NCBI GenBank assembly: GCA_963715655.1
Contig: OY970262.1
Span: forward strand, 2,418,001-2,482,000
Source: JANQPD01 sp963715655
GTDB lineage: Bacteria > Bacteroidota > Bacteroidia > Flavobacteriales > Schleiferiaceae
Direction of reading: 5' to 3'
DNA: 64,000 nt
The stretch's first letter is position 1, and every line of letters starts with the position of its first letter. Of this stretch, positions 24,840-33,348 are shown in pieces. A model generated the notes under the pieces. It was not told where the DNA came from and searched no databases. It was given only the letters and a program-made list of their open reading frames with translations. The position numbers were made by a program, and so were the translations under genes.

Positions 24840-25105
24840 TAACGCGAGATTTAGTTAAAAGCCCCCTAACCCCCGAAGGGGGATTTGCTGCGCTTAGAGT
24901 GAACATGATCGTGGATGTAAAAAGTAAAAAAGTTTCTACTATATGCTGTCGGGTGGTGAGTCCCCAAACCACAAAAGGGAGTTTAGCTGCACGCAGTTTT
25001 ACGTTTGAAAAAACTGAAACACATGGAAAATATTGCGCGGAGTGCAGCTCCCCACCCCCCGAAGGAGGTGTAGCTACATTAAATATGGGATTTAATTGTA
25101 AAAAA
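24840..25105. repeat. intergenic G/C-run hairpins between the two permease genes
   Basis: A CCCCCGAAGGGGG stem-loop at 24870-24882 preceded by another C run, a related AGTCCCCAAACCACAAAAGGG at 24959, and CTCCCCACCCCCCGAAGGAG at 25048. Between them are GCTGCGC/GCTGCACGC words, as in the hairpin at 14519. The gap lies inside an operon, so these may attenuate transcription or stabilise segments of mRNA. No gene is supported here. Confidence 0.6.
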
Positions 25106-26338
25106 CTATTCATCGCGCAAAGCTTCAATGGGTTTTATACGGGCAGCTCTGTTGGCAGGAAAAAATCCGGCAACGGCTCCTGCTACTACTAAAATAGCCA
25201 GTGTATAAAGGGCTACTTCAAAGTTTATTTCTGGTTTCCTAAAAAAATCATGTTCAATACCCCCACCGATAGCCGAAACTAATAATACGCCTAATACCAA
25301 ACCTATGTATCCCGCGAAAGCGGTAATAACAATGCTTTCTTGTAAAATTAACGACACAATGGAACCGGGTGTTGCACCCAAGGCTTTTCTTACGCCAATT
25401 TCGCGCGTACGCTCTTTTACCACTATCATCATAATGTTACTAACGCCTACAATACCGGCTATAATAGTACCAATGCCAATTACCCAAATAAAAATTTTAA
25501 TACCGCCAATTACATTCATGGCTTCCTTCATTTGCTCCTGCCGGTTCCAAATGCGCAAGGCACTTTCATCTTCGGGGTTAAAGTTATGCTGACCGGCCAT
25601 TGCCGCTGTAATTTGCTTTTCTAATGCTTCAGATTGTTCCAGAGAAAAACCTTCCGGATAACGTACGATTATTTGCGAAAGCTCACGCGGCTGTTGACTC
25701 AAAGTACGCTGGCCAACATTTAACGGAATATATACATTATCCTCTTCATCCTCGCCTCCATCATCAGAATACACGCCTACCACTTCAAACAACACTCCAT
25801 TTACAGAAATATACTTACCAATTGGGTCTTCCCCTTTAAACAAATCACGCTCTACCATTTGGCCAATTACGGCTACTTTTCTAAAATCATTAAGGTCGCG
25901 TTGGTTTAAGTACCTGCCTTTCACTACACGATTTCGCTCAACATCTTGTACATCAGGTGTGGCGGCTCGCGCTTCAAAAGCACCGTATTCACTTTTATAA
26001 TTTATGGTGCTGCTCCAATATCTTTTGGTGGCTGCTGCCGATTCTATCTCGGTAAGATTAAGGTTTAAGGTTTTTAAATCCGCATTCTCCAAGGTTATTC
26101 TACGGTTTGGTTTAAAGCCTTTATGCGGTAAACTTGTGCGTCCACCGTTTACCCAAAGCGTATTCACTGCATCGCTCTCAAACTCGTGCATAGCCCCATT
26201 TTGCAAACCTTGACCGGCAGCTAATAATACAACCAACATAAAAATACCCCAAGCCACGCTAAACCCTGTTAAGAAAGTGCGCAATTTGTTTTTGCGCATG
26301 GTTGCTAATATTTCTTGCCATTTATCTAAATCAAACAT
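25106..26338 (-). CDS. MacB-type ABC transporter permease (first of two)
   Basis: A 410-residue paralogue of the next permease. The N-terminal helix is TFLTGFSVAWGIFMLVVLLA, the periplasmic MacB core domain runs to about residue 280, and the C-terminal helices include IFIWVIGIGTIIAGIVGV and LAILVVAGAVAGFFPA. The cytoplasmic coupling loop is VKERTREIGVRKALGATPG and the end is PIEALRDE. Both permeases begin with an equivalent DKWQEILATMRKNKLRTF or DQWQEIVAVLGRNKLRTF segment, so they arose by duplication. It lies 10 bases downstream of the ATPase gene. Confidence 0.9.
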   Translation of the reverse strand: MFDLDKWQEILATMRKNKLRTFLTGFSVAWGIFMLVVLLAAGQGLQNGAMHEFESDAVNTLWVNGGRTSLPHKGFKPNRRITLENADLKTLNLNLTEIESAAATKRYWSSTINYKSEYGAFEARAATPDVQDVERNRVVKGRYLNQRDLNDFRKVAVIGQMVERDLFKGEDPIGKYISVNGVLFEVVGVYSDDGGEDEEDNVYIPLNVGQRTLSQQPRELSQIIVRYPEGFSLEQSEALEKQITAAMAGQHNFNPEDESALRIWNRQEQMKEAMNVIGGIKIFIWVIGIGTIIAGIVGVSNIMMIVVKERTREIGVRKALGATPGSIVSLILQESIVITAFAGYIGLVLGVLLVSAIGGGIEHDFFRKPEINFEVALYTLAILVVAGAVAGFFPANRAARIKPIEALRDE

Positions 26339-26348
26339 GCCTTTCGCT

Positions 26349-27014
26349 TTAAGCCGATTGAATTAAACCATCGCGCATTGTAATAATGCGATTGGTCATG
26401 TTGGCAATATCCTGCTCGTGCGTTACAATTATTACGGTAATTCCCTCCGAGTGTATCTGCTTAAAAAGCTCCATTACTTCGTAGCTAGTTTTAGTATCTA
26501 ATGCTCCGGTTGGTTCATCGGCCAGCAATACTTTTGGTTTGGTAATTAATGCTCTGGCAATAGCTACCCGTTGTTTTTGTCCACCCGAAAGTTGATTTGG
26601 CAAATGTTCTGCCCATTCTTTTAGCCCTACACTTTCTAAATAATCTAAAGCCATTTTATTGCGCTTGGCGCGAGATACACCTTGGTAATACAACGGCAAG
26701 GCTACATTTTCCATGGCGTTTTTAAAACCTATTAAATTGAATGACTGAAAAACGAAGCCTAAAAACTTGTTGCGGTATTGTGCAGCTTTTTTTTCGCTTA
26801 GGTTTTTTATGGGTGTATTGTCTAGTGTATAATCACCGCTATCATACCCATCTAAAATGCCTAAAATATTAAGCAAGGTAGATTTTCCTGAACCGGAAGA
26901 ACCCATAATGCTAACAAACTCACCTTCTTTAATGTGTAAATCAACCCCTTTAAGCACCTGCATGGGCTTATTTCCCGTAAGGTATGATTTGGTGATTTGC
27001 TCAAGTTTTATCAT
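26349..27014 (-). CDS. ABC transporter ATPase, MacB/LolD type
   Basis: A 221-residue ATPase with Walker A GSSGSGKST (about 38-46), Q-loop FVFQSFNL, signature LSGGQKQR, Walker B VLLADEPTGALD and the switch His in IIVTHEQDIA. Size and sequence are typical of stand-alone ATPases that power MacB/FtsX-type mechanotransmission permeases. It is the first gene of the exporter set, followed by two permeases and the MacA-like adaptor, so it most likely drives export or lipoprotein-like substrate handling across the envelope. Confidence 0.93.
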   Translation of the reverse strand: MIKLEQITKSYLTGNKPMQVLKGVDLHIKEGEFVSIMGSSGSGKSTLLNILGILDGYDSGDYTLDNTPIKNLSEKKAAQYRNKFLGFVFQSFNLIGFKNAMENVALPLYYQGVSRAKRNKMALDYLESVGLKEWAEHLPNQLSGGQKQRVAIARALITKPKVLLADEPTGALDTKTSYEVMELFKQIHSEGITVIIVTHEQDIANMTNRIITMRDGLIQSA

Positions 27015-27071
27015 GGAAAGCGTTACAATTGAGAGAGCCTCAAAGGTAGTACTTTCTAAAAACCCTGAGGT

Positions 27072-27521
27072 TTAGTCGTTGGCTAGTTTCTCTTGCCTTT
27101 TTTGAAAATAGAAAGCAGGAATTAAAATCATCATCAGCACAGGATTCATAATAATACGATGTAAATGGCTTATTGCAGAAGAAAAACCTTTGGGTTGTTC
27201 AAAAATGAGATACAAATACGTTGGATGTAAAAAAAGCACGCCAAAAATCATAACGTAAAAAGAAAACTGGGTATATTTTTTTTCTTGAAAAAGTCCGTAA
27301 ATAATGCAAATGGCAAACAAGTCATTTACAAAATAGCGCATGGTTTTGTTAAAGATGAAGGGGATTTTTGGCCCATTATATTGTAACATTCCATACTCCA
27401 ATTCCGTAGGCGCTTGCCATTCAACCAAAACGGTATAAAAATCTAAATAATGGTGAAACATGTACACAATAAGCAATCCCAAACCACCAAAGCCAATAGC
27501 TGCAATCCGCTTCAAACTCAT
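27072..27521 (-). CDS. exosortase F system-associated membrane protein
   Basis: A 149-residue protein with several membrane helices (IGFGGLGLLIVYMFHHYL, LFAICIIYGLF, FYVMIFGVLFLHPTYLYLIF, NPVLMMILIPAFYF). The pattern YGMLQYNGPKIPFIFNKTMRYF-VND, with KTMRYFVNDLFAI at its end, and position immediately behind xrtF match the partner protein always found beside exosortase F in flavobacteria. Its start overlaps the xrtF stop by 4 bases (ATGA), indicating tight coupling. Its role, perhaps assembly or regulation of the exosortase, is not known. Confidence 0.85.
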   Translation of the reverse strand: MSLKRIAAIGFGGLGLLIVYMFHHYLDFYTVLVEWQAPTELEYGMLQYNGPKIPFIFNKTMRYFVNDLFAICIIYGLFQEKKYTQFSFYVMIFGVLFLHPTYLYLIFEQPKGFSSAISHLHRIIMNPVLMMILIPAFYFQKRQEKLAND

Positions 27522-28102
27522 GCTGCATCTATTTTTTTAGACGCTAATCTACCAGAAACTTTAGCTACCCAAACATACCAGATAAGCACCACCGCTAAGT
27601 AAATACTAGCCGTGAAAAAATATTTATGAAAAAAATGAAAGCCGTTTCCGTTTAACTCTACATTCATATAGGCCAATAGAATCAACCTTCCTAAATTAAA
27701 AATATGGATAGCAAAAAAACCGGCTGGTATAAACCAAAGCATGTTTTTCCATTTGCCACTAAAGCCTACTACAAAGGCTAAAAATAAAATCATAATATTG
27801 ATGCCGTTACAACCTTCTTCTACCGAAATAGCGTATTTGCCGTTTAAGTAAATACTATCATAAGTAGTTTCATCTTGTGTTGCATAATTTAAATGATCAT
27901 TTTGTATAATGCTACCCTCGTAACCAAAAACAGAGGCAAGTTGCACTACATTGTAGGTTACAGCGCGGGTAATTGGGTCTAATTCAGCAGGTGTTTGTTC
28001 ATCATAGTTTTTTATAAAAACACCATAAAGCGTAGAAAGCACAAGGTAAATACCAAAAAACTTGGCTAGAAAAAATATAGTGGGCCTAAACTCTTTTAAC
28101 AT
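27518..28102 (-). CDS. xrtF: exosortase family protein XrtF
   Basis: A 194-residue integral membrane protease/transpeptidase of the exosortase superfamily. The catalytic Cys is in SVEEGCNGINIMILF (Cys98), the conserved Arg in FNLGRLILLAYM (Arg139) and the His in FHFFHKYFFT (about 159), in the order known for the family. Exosortases process and anchor surface proteins that carry a C-terminal sorting segment, often alongside exopolysaccharide production. The XrtF branch is typical of Flavobacteriia; its target is not established. It lies 4 bases after the Wzi/RemB-like gene. No obvious substrate with a matching C-terminal signal is seen in this window. Confidence 0.9.
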   Translation of the reverse strand: MLKEFRPTIFFLAKFFGIYLVLSTLYGVFIKNYDEQTPAELDPITRAVTYNVVQLASVFGYEGSIIQNDHLNYATQDETTYDSIYLNGKYAISVEEGCNGINIMILFLAFVVGFSGKWKNMLWFIPAGFFAIHIFNLGRLILLAYMNVELNGNGFHFFHKYFFTASIYLAVVLIWYVWVAKVSGRLASKKIDAA

Positions 28103-28106
28103 GTCA

Positions 28107-29711
28107 TCAAAAGTCGTAATAACGATTTAAAAACTCGGTACGCAAGCCCACAAAAAACCACGTATTGGAAGAAGTATTAAAAGGAGTGGTTGCGTTTACA
28201 GCCGCGCTTAGGTTTCTATGTTGCAAGCCGGTTTCTACTTTTAAACCACTAGCCGGGTTTACCAAATAGGCCAACCTCAACTTTACATAAAGTAGTTGCG
28301 CGTTTACACCTTGTCCTATTTCATTTCCTAAATCTAATTCTCTAGTGTTGTAAGATTGATATACATCCGTACCCCAATTAGAACCGTTGGAATCTAAACC
28401 GATACTGCCGTAATTAATTTGTAAATCAAATTCATAGCGGTTAGGCTGGTAAATAGCTTGAAAAAGCACCTCGCTGAAATTAGCACCCCACGGATGTGCT
28501 AAAGGTTGTCCGTAATGCCCGTAATTAGTAAGCACTTGCCGGTGTGAATACGTATAAGGTCTTGCTGCGTTCCATTCTATCCGTGTAAACAAATTTGACA
28601 AACCAAATGAACCGTAGTGTTTTACACCCAATTGCCAGCCAAATTTATTTACCCAACTTCCGTTTGATGCGCGTAAGGATTCCAAATTAAATTCATCTAA
28701 TACAAATTGGCCATAAGCTTGTAAACCATCTAAAATTTTATAAGATGCCATGGTACCCAAAAGTGCGTTGCCTTGGCCTGAACCAATAGCAAATTCCACC
28801 GGCCGATAAAAAATAACCGGATTAAAGAAGCTAGCATCCAATCCGCGTACTTGATTGGTATCTCCTACCACAATGGATTCAAAAAAGCTAACATTTAAAC
28901 GTTTGGTAACGTTGATACTTAATAAATGAGAGGACACAAACTTTTTTGAAAAGATATTTCCACCACTTATTTCTGGGCGAACGTCATACATTTGGCTCCA
29001 AAGATTTACATATTTAATACGCCAAAAAGTGGTTGAAATTCTAGCAAACGGATAATTAAAAGCTGCATCAGAAAGCATCATTGAACGGTAGCCTTCACCA
29101 AAAAAATTATGCCCCTGCCCTACTGTAAAATTGAAAAACTTATTGGGTGTATAAGAAATTTCGCCACCGGGTACACCATAATCAAAACCACCATCGCCAA
29201 ATGTTCTGGCAAAACCTTGTCCGGGTACTACCCTACGATAACGTACAAAATCTGAAATGTAGCTAGGAAAAAAAGCCTGATTTTCTAAATAGTATGTTTT
29301 AAAAGTGAACTGTTGGCCTATTCGGCCTTCCACATTAAAACCGCGCGTATTTACAAAATAAGTACGGGCTTGGTTGGCATCTCCAAAACCTCCTTGAAAA
29401 TTTACAATCGGATCAATGGTTATCGCGTAATCTTCCTTTTCAATTTCAATTAAATGCTCGTTAAACGCTTTGCGCCAAAACCATTGCTTGTAAGGAAAAG
29501 CTAATGACGAATCAGAAGCAAGCGCACCGGCAGAATCTAATTGCCAAATATTGAGTGGACGATTTTGAGTGTGTACATCTTTATCTACATCATAAGCAGA
29601 CTGCTCATAGCGTAAAGAATACAACTGATTTTGCCTAAAAAACTGATACTGAGAAAATAGAGAAGAGCAGGTAAACAAGGCCAACAAATTGGCCAATAAA
29701 AATTTATTCAT
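28107..29711 (-). CDS. Wzi/RemB-like outer-membrane beta-barrel protein
   Basis: A 534-residue exported protein (signal peptide MNKFLLANLLALFTCSSLFS). The rest is a beta-barrel with many aromatic-girdle strands, for example IDPIVNFQGGFGDANQ, FTFKTYYLENQAFFPSYI, KFFNFTVGQGHNFFGEGYRS, ISTTFWRIKYVNLWSQMYDV and a C-terminal WFFVGLRTEFLNRYYDF ending in Phe. GQGHNFFGEGYRSMMLSD resembles the capsule-assembly Wzi family and the RemB group of flavobacteria, implicated in surface polysaccharide attachment and gliding. The start overlaps the CapD-like gene by 8 bases, tying it to polysaccharide synthesis. The choice between Wzi and RemB is not secure. Confidence 0.7.
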   Translation of the reverse strand: MNKFLLANLLALFTCSSLFSQYQFFRQNQLYSLRYEQSAYDVDKDVHTQNRPLNIWQLDSAGALASDSSLAFPYKQWFWRKAFNEHLIEIEKEDYAITIDPIVNFQGGFGDANQARTYFVNTRGFNVEGRIGQQFTFKTYYLENQAFFPSYISDFVRYRRVVPGQGFARTFGDGGFDYGVPGGEISYTPNKFFNFTVGQGHNFFGEGYRSMMLSDAAFNYPFARISTTFWRIKYVNLWSQMYDVRPEISGGNIFSKKFVSSHLLSINVTKRLNVSFFESIVVGDTNQVRGLDASFFNPVIFYRPVEFAIGSGQGNALLGTMASYKILDGLQAYGQFVLDEFNLESLRASNGSWVNKFGWQLGVKHYGSFGLSNLFTRIEWNAARPYTYSHRQVLTNYGHYGQPLAHPWGANFSEVLFQAIYQPNRYEFDLQINYGSIGLDSNGSNWGTDVYQSYNTRELDLGNEIGQGVNAQLLYVKLRLAYLVNPASGLKVETGLQHRNLSAAVNATTPFNTSSNTWFFVGLRTEFLNRYYDF

Positions 29712-31629
29712 TTACAATCATCTTAAGGTCTAATGACGCAAAGATGGAATTATTACTGATATACTCGGGAACAATTGCTTTTAGATTTCCAACTAATTCT
29801 AGATTATCGTTTGACTCTAACGATTTTTCCAAAATTGCTACCTTCTTATCAATATCCTCGTACTTATAACCAGAAACCTCAGCAATTAATATTTTAGGAT
29901 GATGTGTAGGCTTGGTATTTTCTTGTATCGCTAGTAATTCTTCATACAATTTCTCACCGGGACGTAAGCCAACTTCGGCAATTTCAATATCCTTACCCAA
30001 ACGCAAACCGGAAAGCTTAATCATTTTTTTAGCTAAATCGTAAATTTTTACAGACTCACCCATATCAAAAACAAAAATCTCCCCTCCTTTAGCCATTGCT
30101 CCTGCTTCTAACACAAGATTACAAGCTTCAGGAATAGTCATAAAATAGCGCGTAATATCTCTGTGGGTAATGGTAATAGGGCCACCATTTTCAATTTGCC
30201 TTCTAAATAAAGGAATTACGGAACCATTAGAACCCAACACATTACCAAACCTCGTGATTACAAAATTAGTTTTACAACCCGCTTTATTGCTCAGGCCTTG
30301 TGTGTACATTTCTGCAGTGCGCTTAGTAGCACCCATTACATTGGTTGGGTTTACGGCTTTATCGGTACTAACCATTACAAATTTTTCCACATTAAAAGCA
30401 CAAGCTAAATCTGCTACATTTTTAGTGCCCAGCACATTTACGCTTACCGATTCATACGGATTATCTTCCATTAAAGGCACATGCTTGTAAGCAGCCGCGT
30501 GAAATACAATTTGTGGTTTAAAAACATTGAAAGTTTTTTCAATTCGTTTTTTATTGGTTACATCAGCAATTACAAATTTTGCTAAATCATATAAATTTGG
30601 GTGGTTGTTTTTTATCTCCTGCTCTAAATCGTACAACGCAGATTCTGCTTGATCTAAAAACACTACTTCCAAAGGCTTATAATGCAAAAGCTGGCGCGAA
30701 ATTTCACTACCAATAGAGCCTGCCGCGCCTGTTACTAAAACACGCTTTCCATTAATTTCTCTCCTAATATGTACGTTGTCTAAAACAATAGGATCACGCT
30801 CTAGCAAATTTTCAATTTTTACATTTTTAATTTGCTTGGTACTCAATTCCCCGTGTATCCAACTTTCCACAGGAGGCACAATTTTTATTTCCAAGTTTTT
30901 TGCTAAAGCCGCTTCTACAACTTCCTTTTTACGTGTAGTGTGTAATTTAGATTGTATAGATATAATAAGTTGGTCAGGATTTAATTTGGTAACATAATCA
31001 TTGGTAAACATCTTTTTAAAACTGTACACCATTACACCTTCTATCGTTTTGCCAACCTTGTACGCATTATCATCTACAAAGCCTAAAATGTCATATTCTC
31101 TGGTGGTATCCTGCATTAAAGTGCTTTTAGTAATCATACCTGAAGCGCCTGCACCATAAATTAAAACCTTTGTTTTTTTAGAAGCAGCCTGGCCATTCAT
31201 AATGCTTTGGTACAGTACTTTTACCACCATACGAGAACCAACCAATAGAAATAAACTAAGCAGATATTGAATTAAAATAACGGAACGCGAAACAAAAAAA
31301 GCACTTTCAGAACCTACAATAAGCCCCTCAATTAACAGCATTGAAGCTATAATGATGTTGGCTTTCATTAAATTGTAAGCATCGCGCAAACCGGTGTGCC
31401 TTATAATACCTGTGTAGGAGCGGCTAATTAGAAATCCCGTGAAGGAAGCAATAAGAATAGAGCTTAATTGAGGCCAATTAATAACGGTAGGTAAAACAAA
31501 CCAGTCAAAGTTATTTCTTACAACAACCGCCAAAATAAAGGAGATTAAAACAATAGTAATATCATACGCTAGCACTATCCATCTAGCTAAGTATTTATCA
31601 GAGTTCTTATTTACTATCTTTCTAATCAT
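29704..31629 (-). CDS. CapD/WbpM-like nucleotide-sugar 4,6-dehydratase
   Basis: A 641-residue membrane-linked SDR enzyme. Four N-terminal helices (about 15-125: VLAYDITIVLISFILAVVVR and following), a CoA-binding-like Rossmann domain (KVLIYGAGASGMITKSTLMQ), then the catalytic SDR domain: VLVTGAAGSIGSEISRQLL, FHAAAYKHVPLMEDNP, MVSTDKAVNPTNVMGATKR. The TDK...MGATKR pattern is the variant active site of UDP-GlcNAc 4,6-dehydratases such as WbpM and FlmA, with Met in place of Tyr. The product would be a keto-deoxy sugar nucleotide for surface polysaccharide. It heads the xrtF block. Confidence 0.9.
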   Translation of the reverse strand: MIRKIVNKNSDKYLARWIVLAYDITIVLISFILAVVVRNNFDWFVLPTVINWPQLSSILIASFTGFLISRSYTGIIRHTGLRDAYNLMKANIIIASMLLIEGLIVGSESAFFVSRSVILIQYLLSLFLLVGSRMVVKVLYQSIMNGQAASKKTKVLIYGAGASGMITKSTLMQDTTREYDILGFVDDNAYKVGKTIEGVMVYSFKKMFTNDYVTKLNPDQLIISIQSKLHTTRKKEVVEAALAKNLEIKIVPPVESWIHGELSTKQIKNVKIENLLERDPIVLDNVHIRREINGKRVLVTGAAGSIGSEISRQLLHYKPLEVVFLDQAESALYDLEQEIKNNHPNLYDLAKFVIADVTNKKRIEKTFNVFKPQIVFHAAAYKHVPLMEDNPYESVSVNVLGTKNVADLACAFNVEKFVMVSTDKAVNPTNVMGATKRTAEMYTQGLSNKAGCKTNFVITRFGNVLGSNGSVIPLFRRQIENGGPITITHRDITRYFMTIPEACNLVLEAGAMAKGGEIFVFDMGESVKIYDLAKKMIKLSGLRLGKDIEIAEVGLRPGEKLYEELLAIQENTKPTHHPKILIAEVSGYKYEDIDKKVAILEKSLESNDNLELVGNLKAIVPEYISNNSIFASLDLKMIVNE

Positions 31630-31884
31630 GAGTACATTGCTTCAAGCATCTTTATAGCCTTAGGCTTTGGCAAAGCTAGACAATTTCATTAATTGTAAGT
31701 TTTTTCCGCTTTATTTTTTAGTTAGTGGTAGCTTTTTTGTGGTGAGTGGTACAATATACGTGTTTAAATGCATAAGGAGTTTGTTATGAATGTGTTTAAT
31801 ACTCATTTTTTGGTGAATACCAATATTTACCGAGCCAAAACAATACCGCCTATGAGTTGTAATAAGGCATATTAAAATATACGC

Positions 31885-33348
31885 ATGAGTAAAGCTACAA
31901 CGGTAGGTGCTTTGAAAGAAAGCACGTATTTAAGTAAATCAATAAAAGACGAATTAAGAGATAATTTATTAACGCATTTAAAAAATGGAGAAACAGTTTT
32001 TACCGGTATTCATGGGTATGAAAACAGCGTAATTCCTGATTTAGAACGTGCCATTTTATCTAAGCACAACATCAATTTTTTGGGTTTAAGAGGTCAGGCA
32101 AAAACACGCTTAGCGCGGATGCTTACCGAATTACTTGACGAATACATTCCTGTATTAGAAGGTACCCCTTTAAATGAAGATCCACTTAACCCTATTTCAT
32201 CATTAGGTAAAAAAATTATTGCCGATAAAGGAGATAACGCACCTATTACTTGGCTGCACCGTAGCGATAGATATTTTGAAAAATTGGCAACACCAGACGT
32301 AAGTGTGGCTGATTTAATTGGTGATATTGACCCCATAAAAGCAGCTAATCAAAAGCTAAGTTTTTCCGATGAAGGTGCCATTCATTTTGGTATGATACCA
32401 AGGGCACATCGCTGCATTTTTGTACTTAATGAGTTGCCAGATTTACAAGCGCGTATTCAAGTGGCCCTGTTTAATATTTTGCAAGAAGGTGATATTCAAA
32501 TAAGGAGCTTTAAACTACGCTTAGCGCTAGATGTACAGTTTATTTTTACCGCTAATCCTGAAGATTACACAAATAGAGGAAGCATTGTTACACCACTAAA
32601 AGATAGAATTGGTAGCCAGATATTAACCCACTATCCGGAAGATATTGCCACCGCCAGAAAAATTACCATACAAGAGGTAAAAGCAACCAGCGGGCAAAAG
32701 GAGAACATTAATATACCGGATGTGGCTTTTGATTTATTAGAACAAATTTCTTTTGAAGCGCGTGATAATGAATATGTAGATGCAAAAAGTGGGGTTTCTG
32801 CTCGCTTAACTATTTCCGCTTTAGAGAATTTATTAAGCACTGCTGAACGTAGAGCTTTACTTGCCGGAAAAGAAAAAACAGATGTACGCCTACTCGACTT
32901 TTTAGGCATTATACCCGCTATTACCGGAAAAATAGAATTGGTATATGAAGGAGAACAGGAAGGCGCGCAAACCGTAGCAGAAAATTTGATAGGCGCTGCC
33001 GTAAAAACAATTTTAGGAATGCATTTTCCAAGTTTAGATAACTTAAAAGTGTCCGATAAAAACAATGCATACGGAGAAATTATAGATTGGTTTGCACAAG
33101 GAAATCAGCTAGAGCTTTTTGCGGAATTTGAAGATACAGAGTATAGTAAATTGCTGGAAAATATTAAACCGCTAGCGCGCCTTATAAAAAAACATCAGCC
33201 TGAAGCAAATGCTGCGGAGCAAGTGTTTTACGGAGAAATGATTTTATGGGCTTTAGCCGAAACAGCAAAACTAAACCGCGAACAAGTAACAGGTGGTTTT
33301 AATTATACCGACTTGTTTAACAGCTATTTACGTAGCGGAGAAATTTAG
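31885..33348 (+). CDS. AAA ATPase, magnesium-chelatase/MoxR-like
   Basis: A 487-residue AAA+ protein of the BchI/MoxR type. The P-loop is GLRGQAKT (residues 67-74), departing from GxxGxGKT by Ala in place of the second Gly; the Walker B position reads CIFVLNEL (177-184) with Asn-Glu in place of Asp-Glu. Other marks are SDEGAIHFGMIPRAHR (pre-sensor insert), FTANPEDYTNRGSIVTPLKDRI (sensor 1 and Arg finger), and a lid from SGVSARLTISALENLLSTAER. A VWA partner is usual for this family but the neighbour is a convergent LysM gene; the partial VWA-like gene at the window start belongs elsewhere. Substrate unknown. Confidence 0.8.
   Translation: MSKATTVGALKESTYLSKSIKDELRDNLLTHLKNGETVFTGIHGYENSVIPDLERAILSKHNINFLGLRGQAKTRLARMLTELLDEYIPVLEGTPLNEDPLNPISSLGKKIIADKGDNAPITWLHRSDRYFEKLATPDVSVADLIGDIDPIKAANQKLSFSDEGAIHFGMIPRAHRCIFVLNELPDLQARIQVALFNILQEGDIQIRSFKLRLALDVQFIFTANPEDYTNRGSIVTPLKDRIGSQILTHYPEDIATARKITIQEVKATSGQKENINIPDVAFDLLEQISFEARDNEYVDAKSGVSARLTISALENLLSTAERRALLAGKEKTDVRLLDFLGIIPAITGKIELVYEGEQEGAQTVAENLIGAAVKTILGMHFPSLDNLKVSDKNNAYGEIIDWFAQGNQLELFAEFEDTEYSKLLENIKPLARLIKKHQPEANAAEQVFYGEMILWALAETAKLNREQVTGGFNYTDLFNSYLRSGEI

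Noticed and set aside
28107..29711. XrtF substrate protein
   Set aside because: The Wzi/RemB-like barrel next to xrtF ends in a normal barrel strand with terminal Phe, without a hydrophobic segment and basic tail as needed for exosortase sorting.
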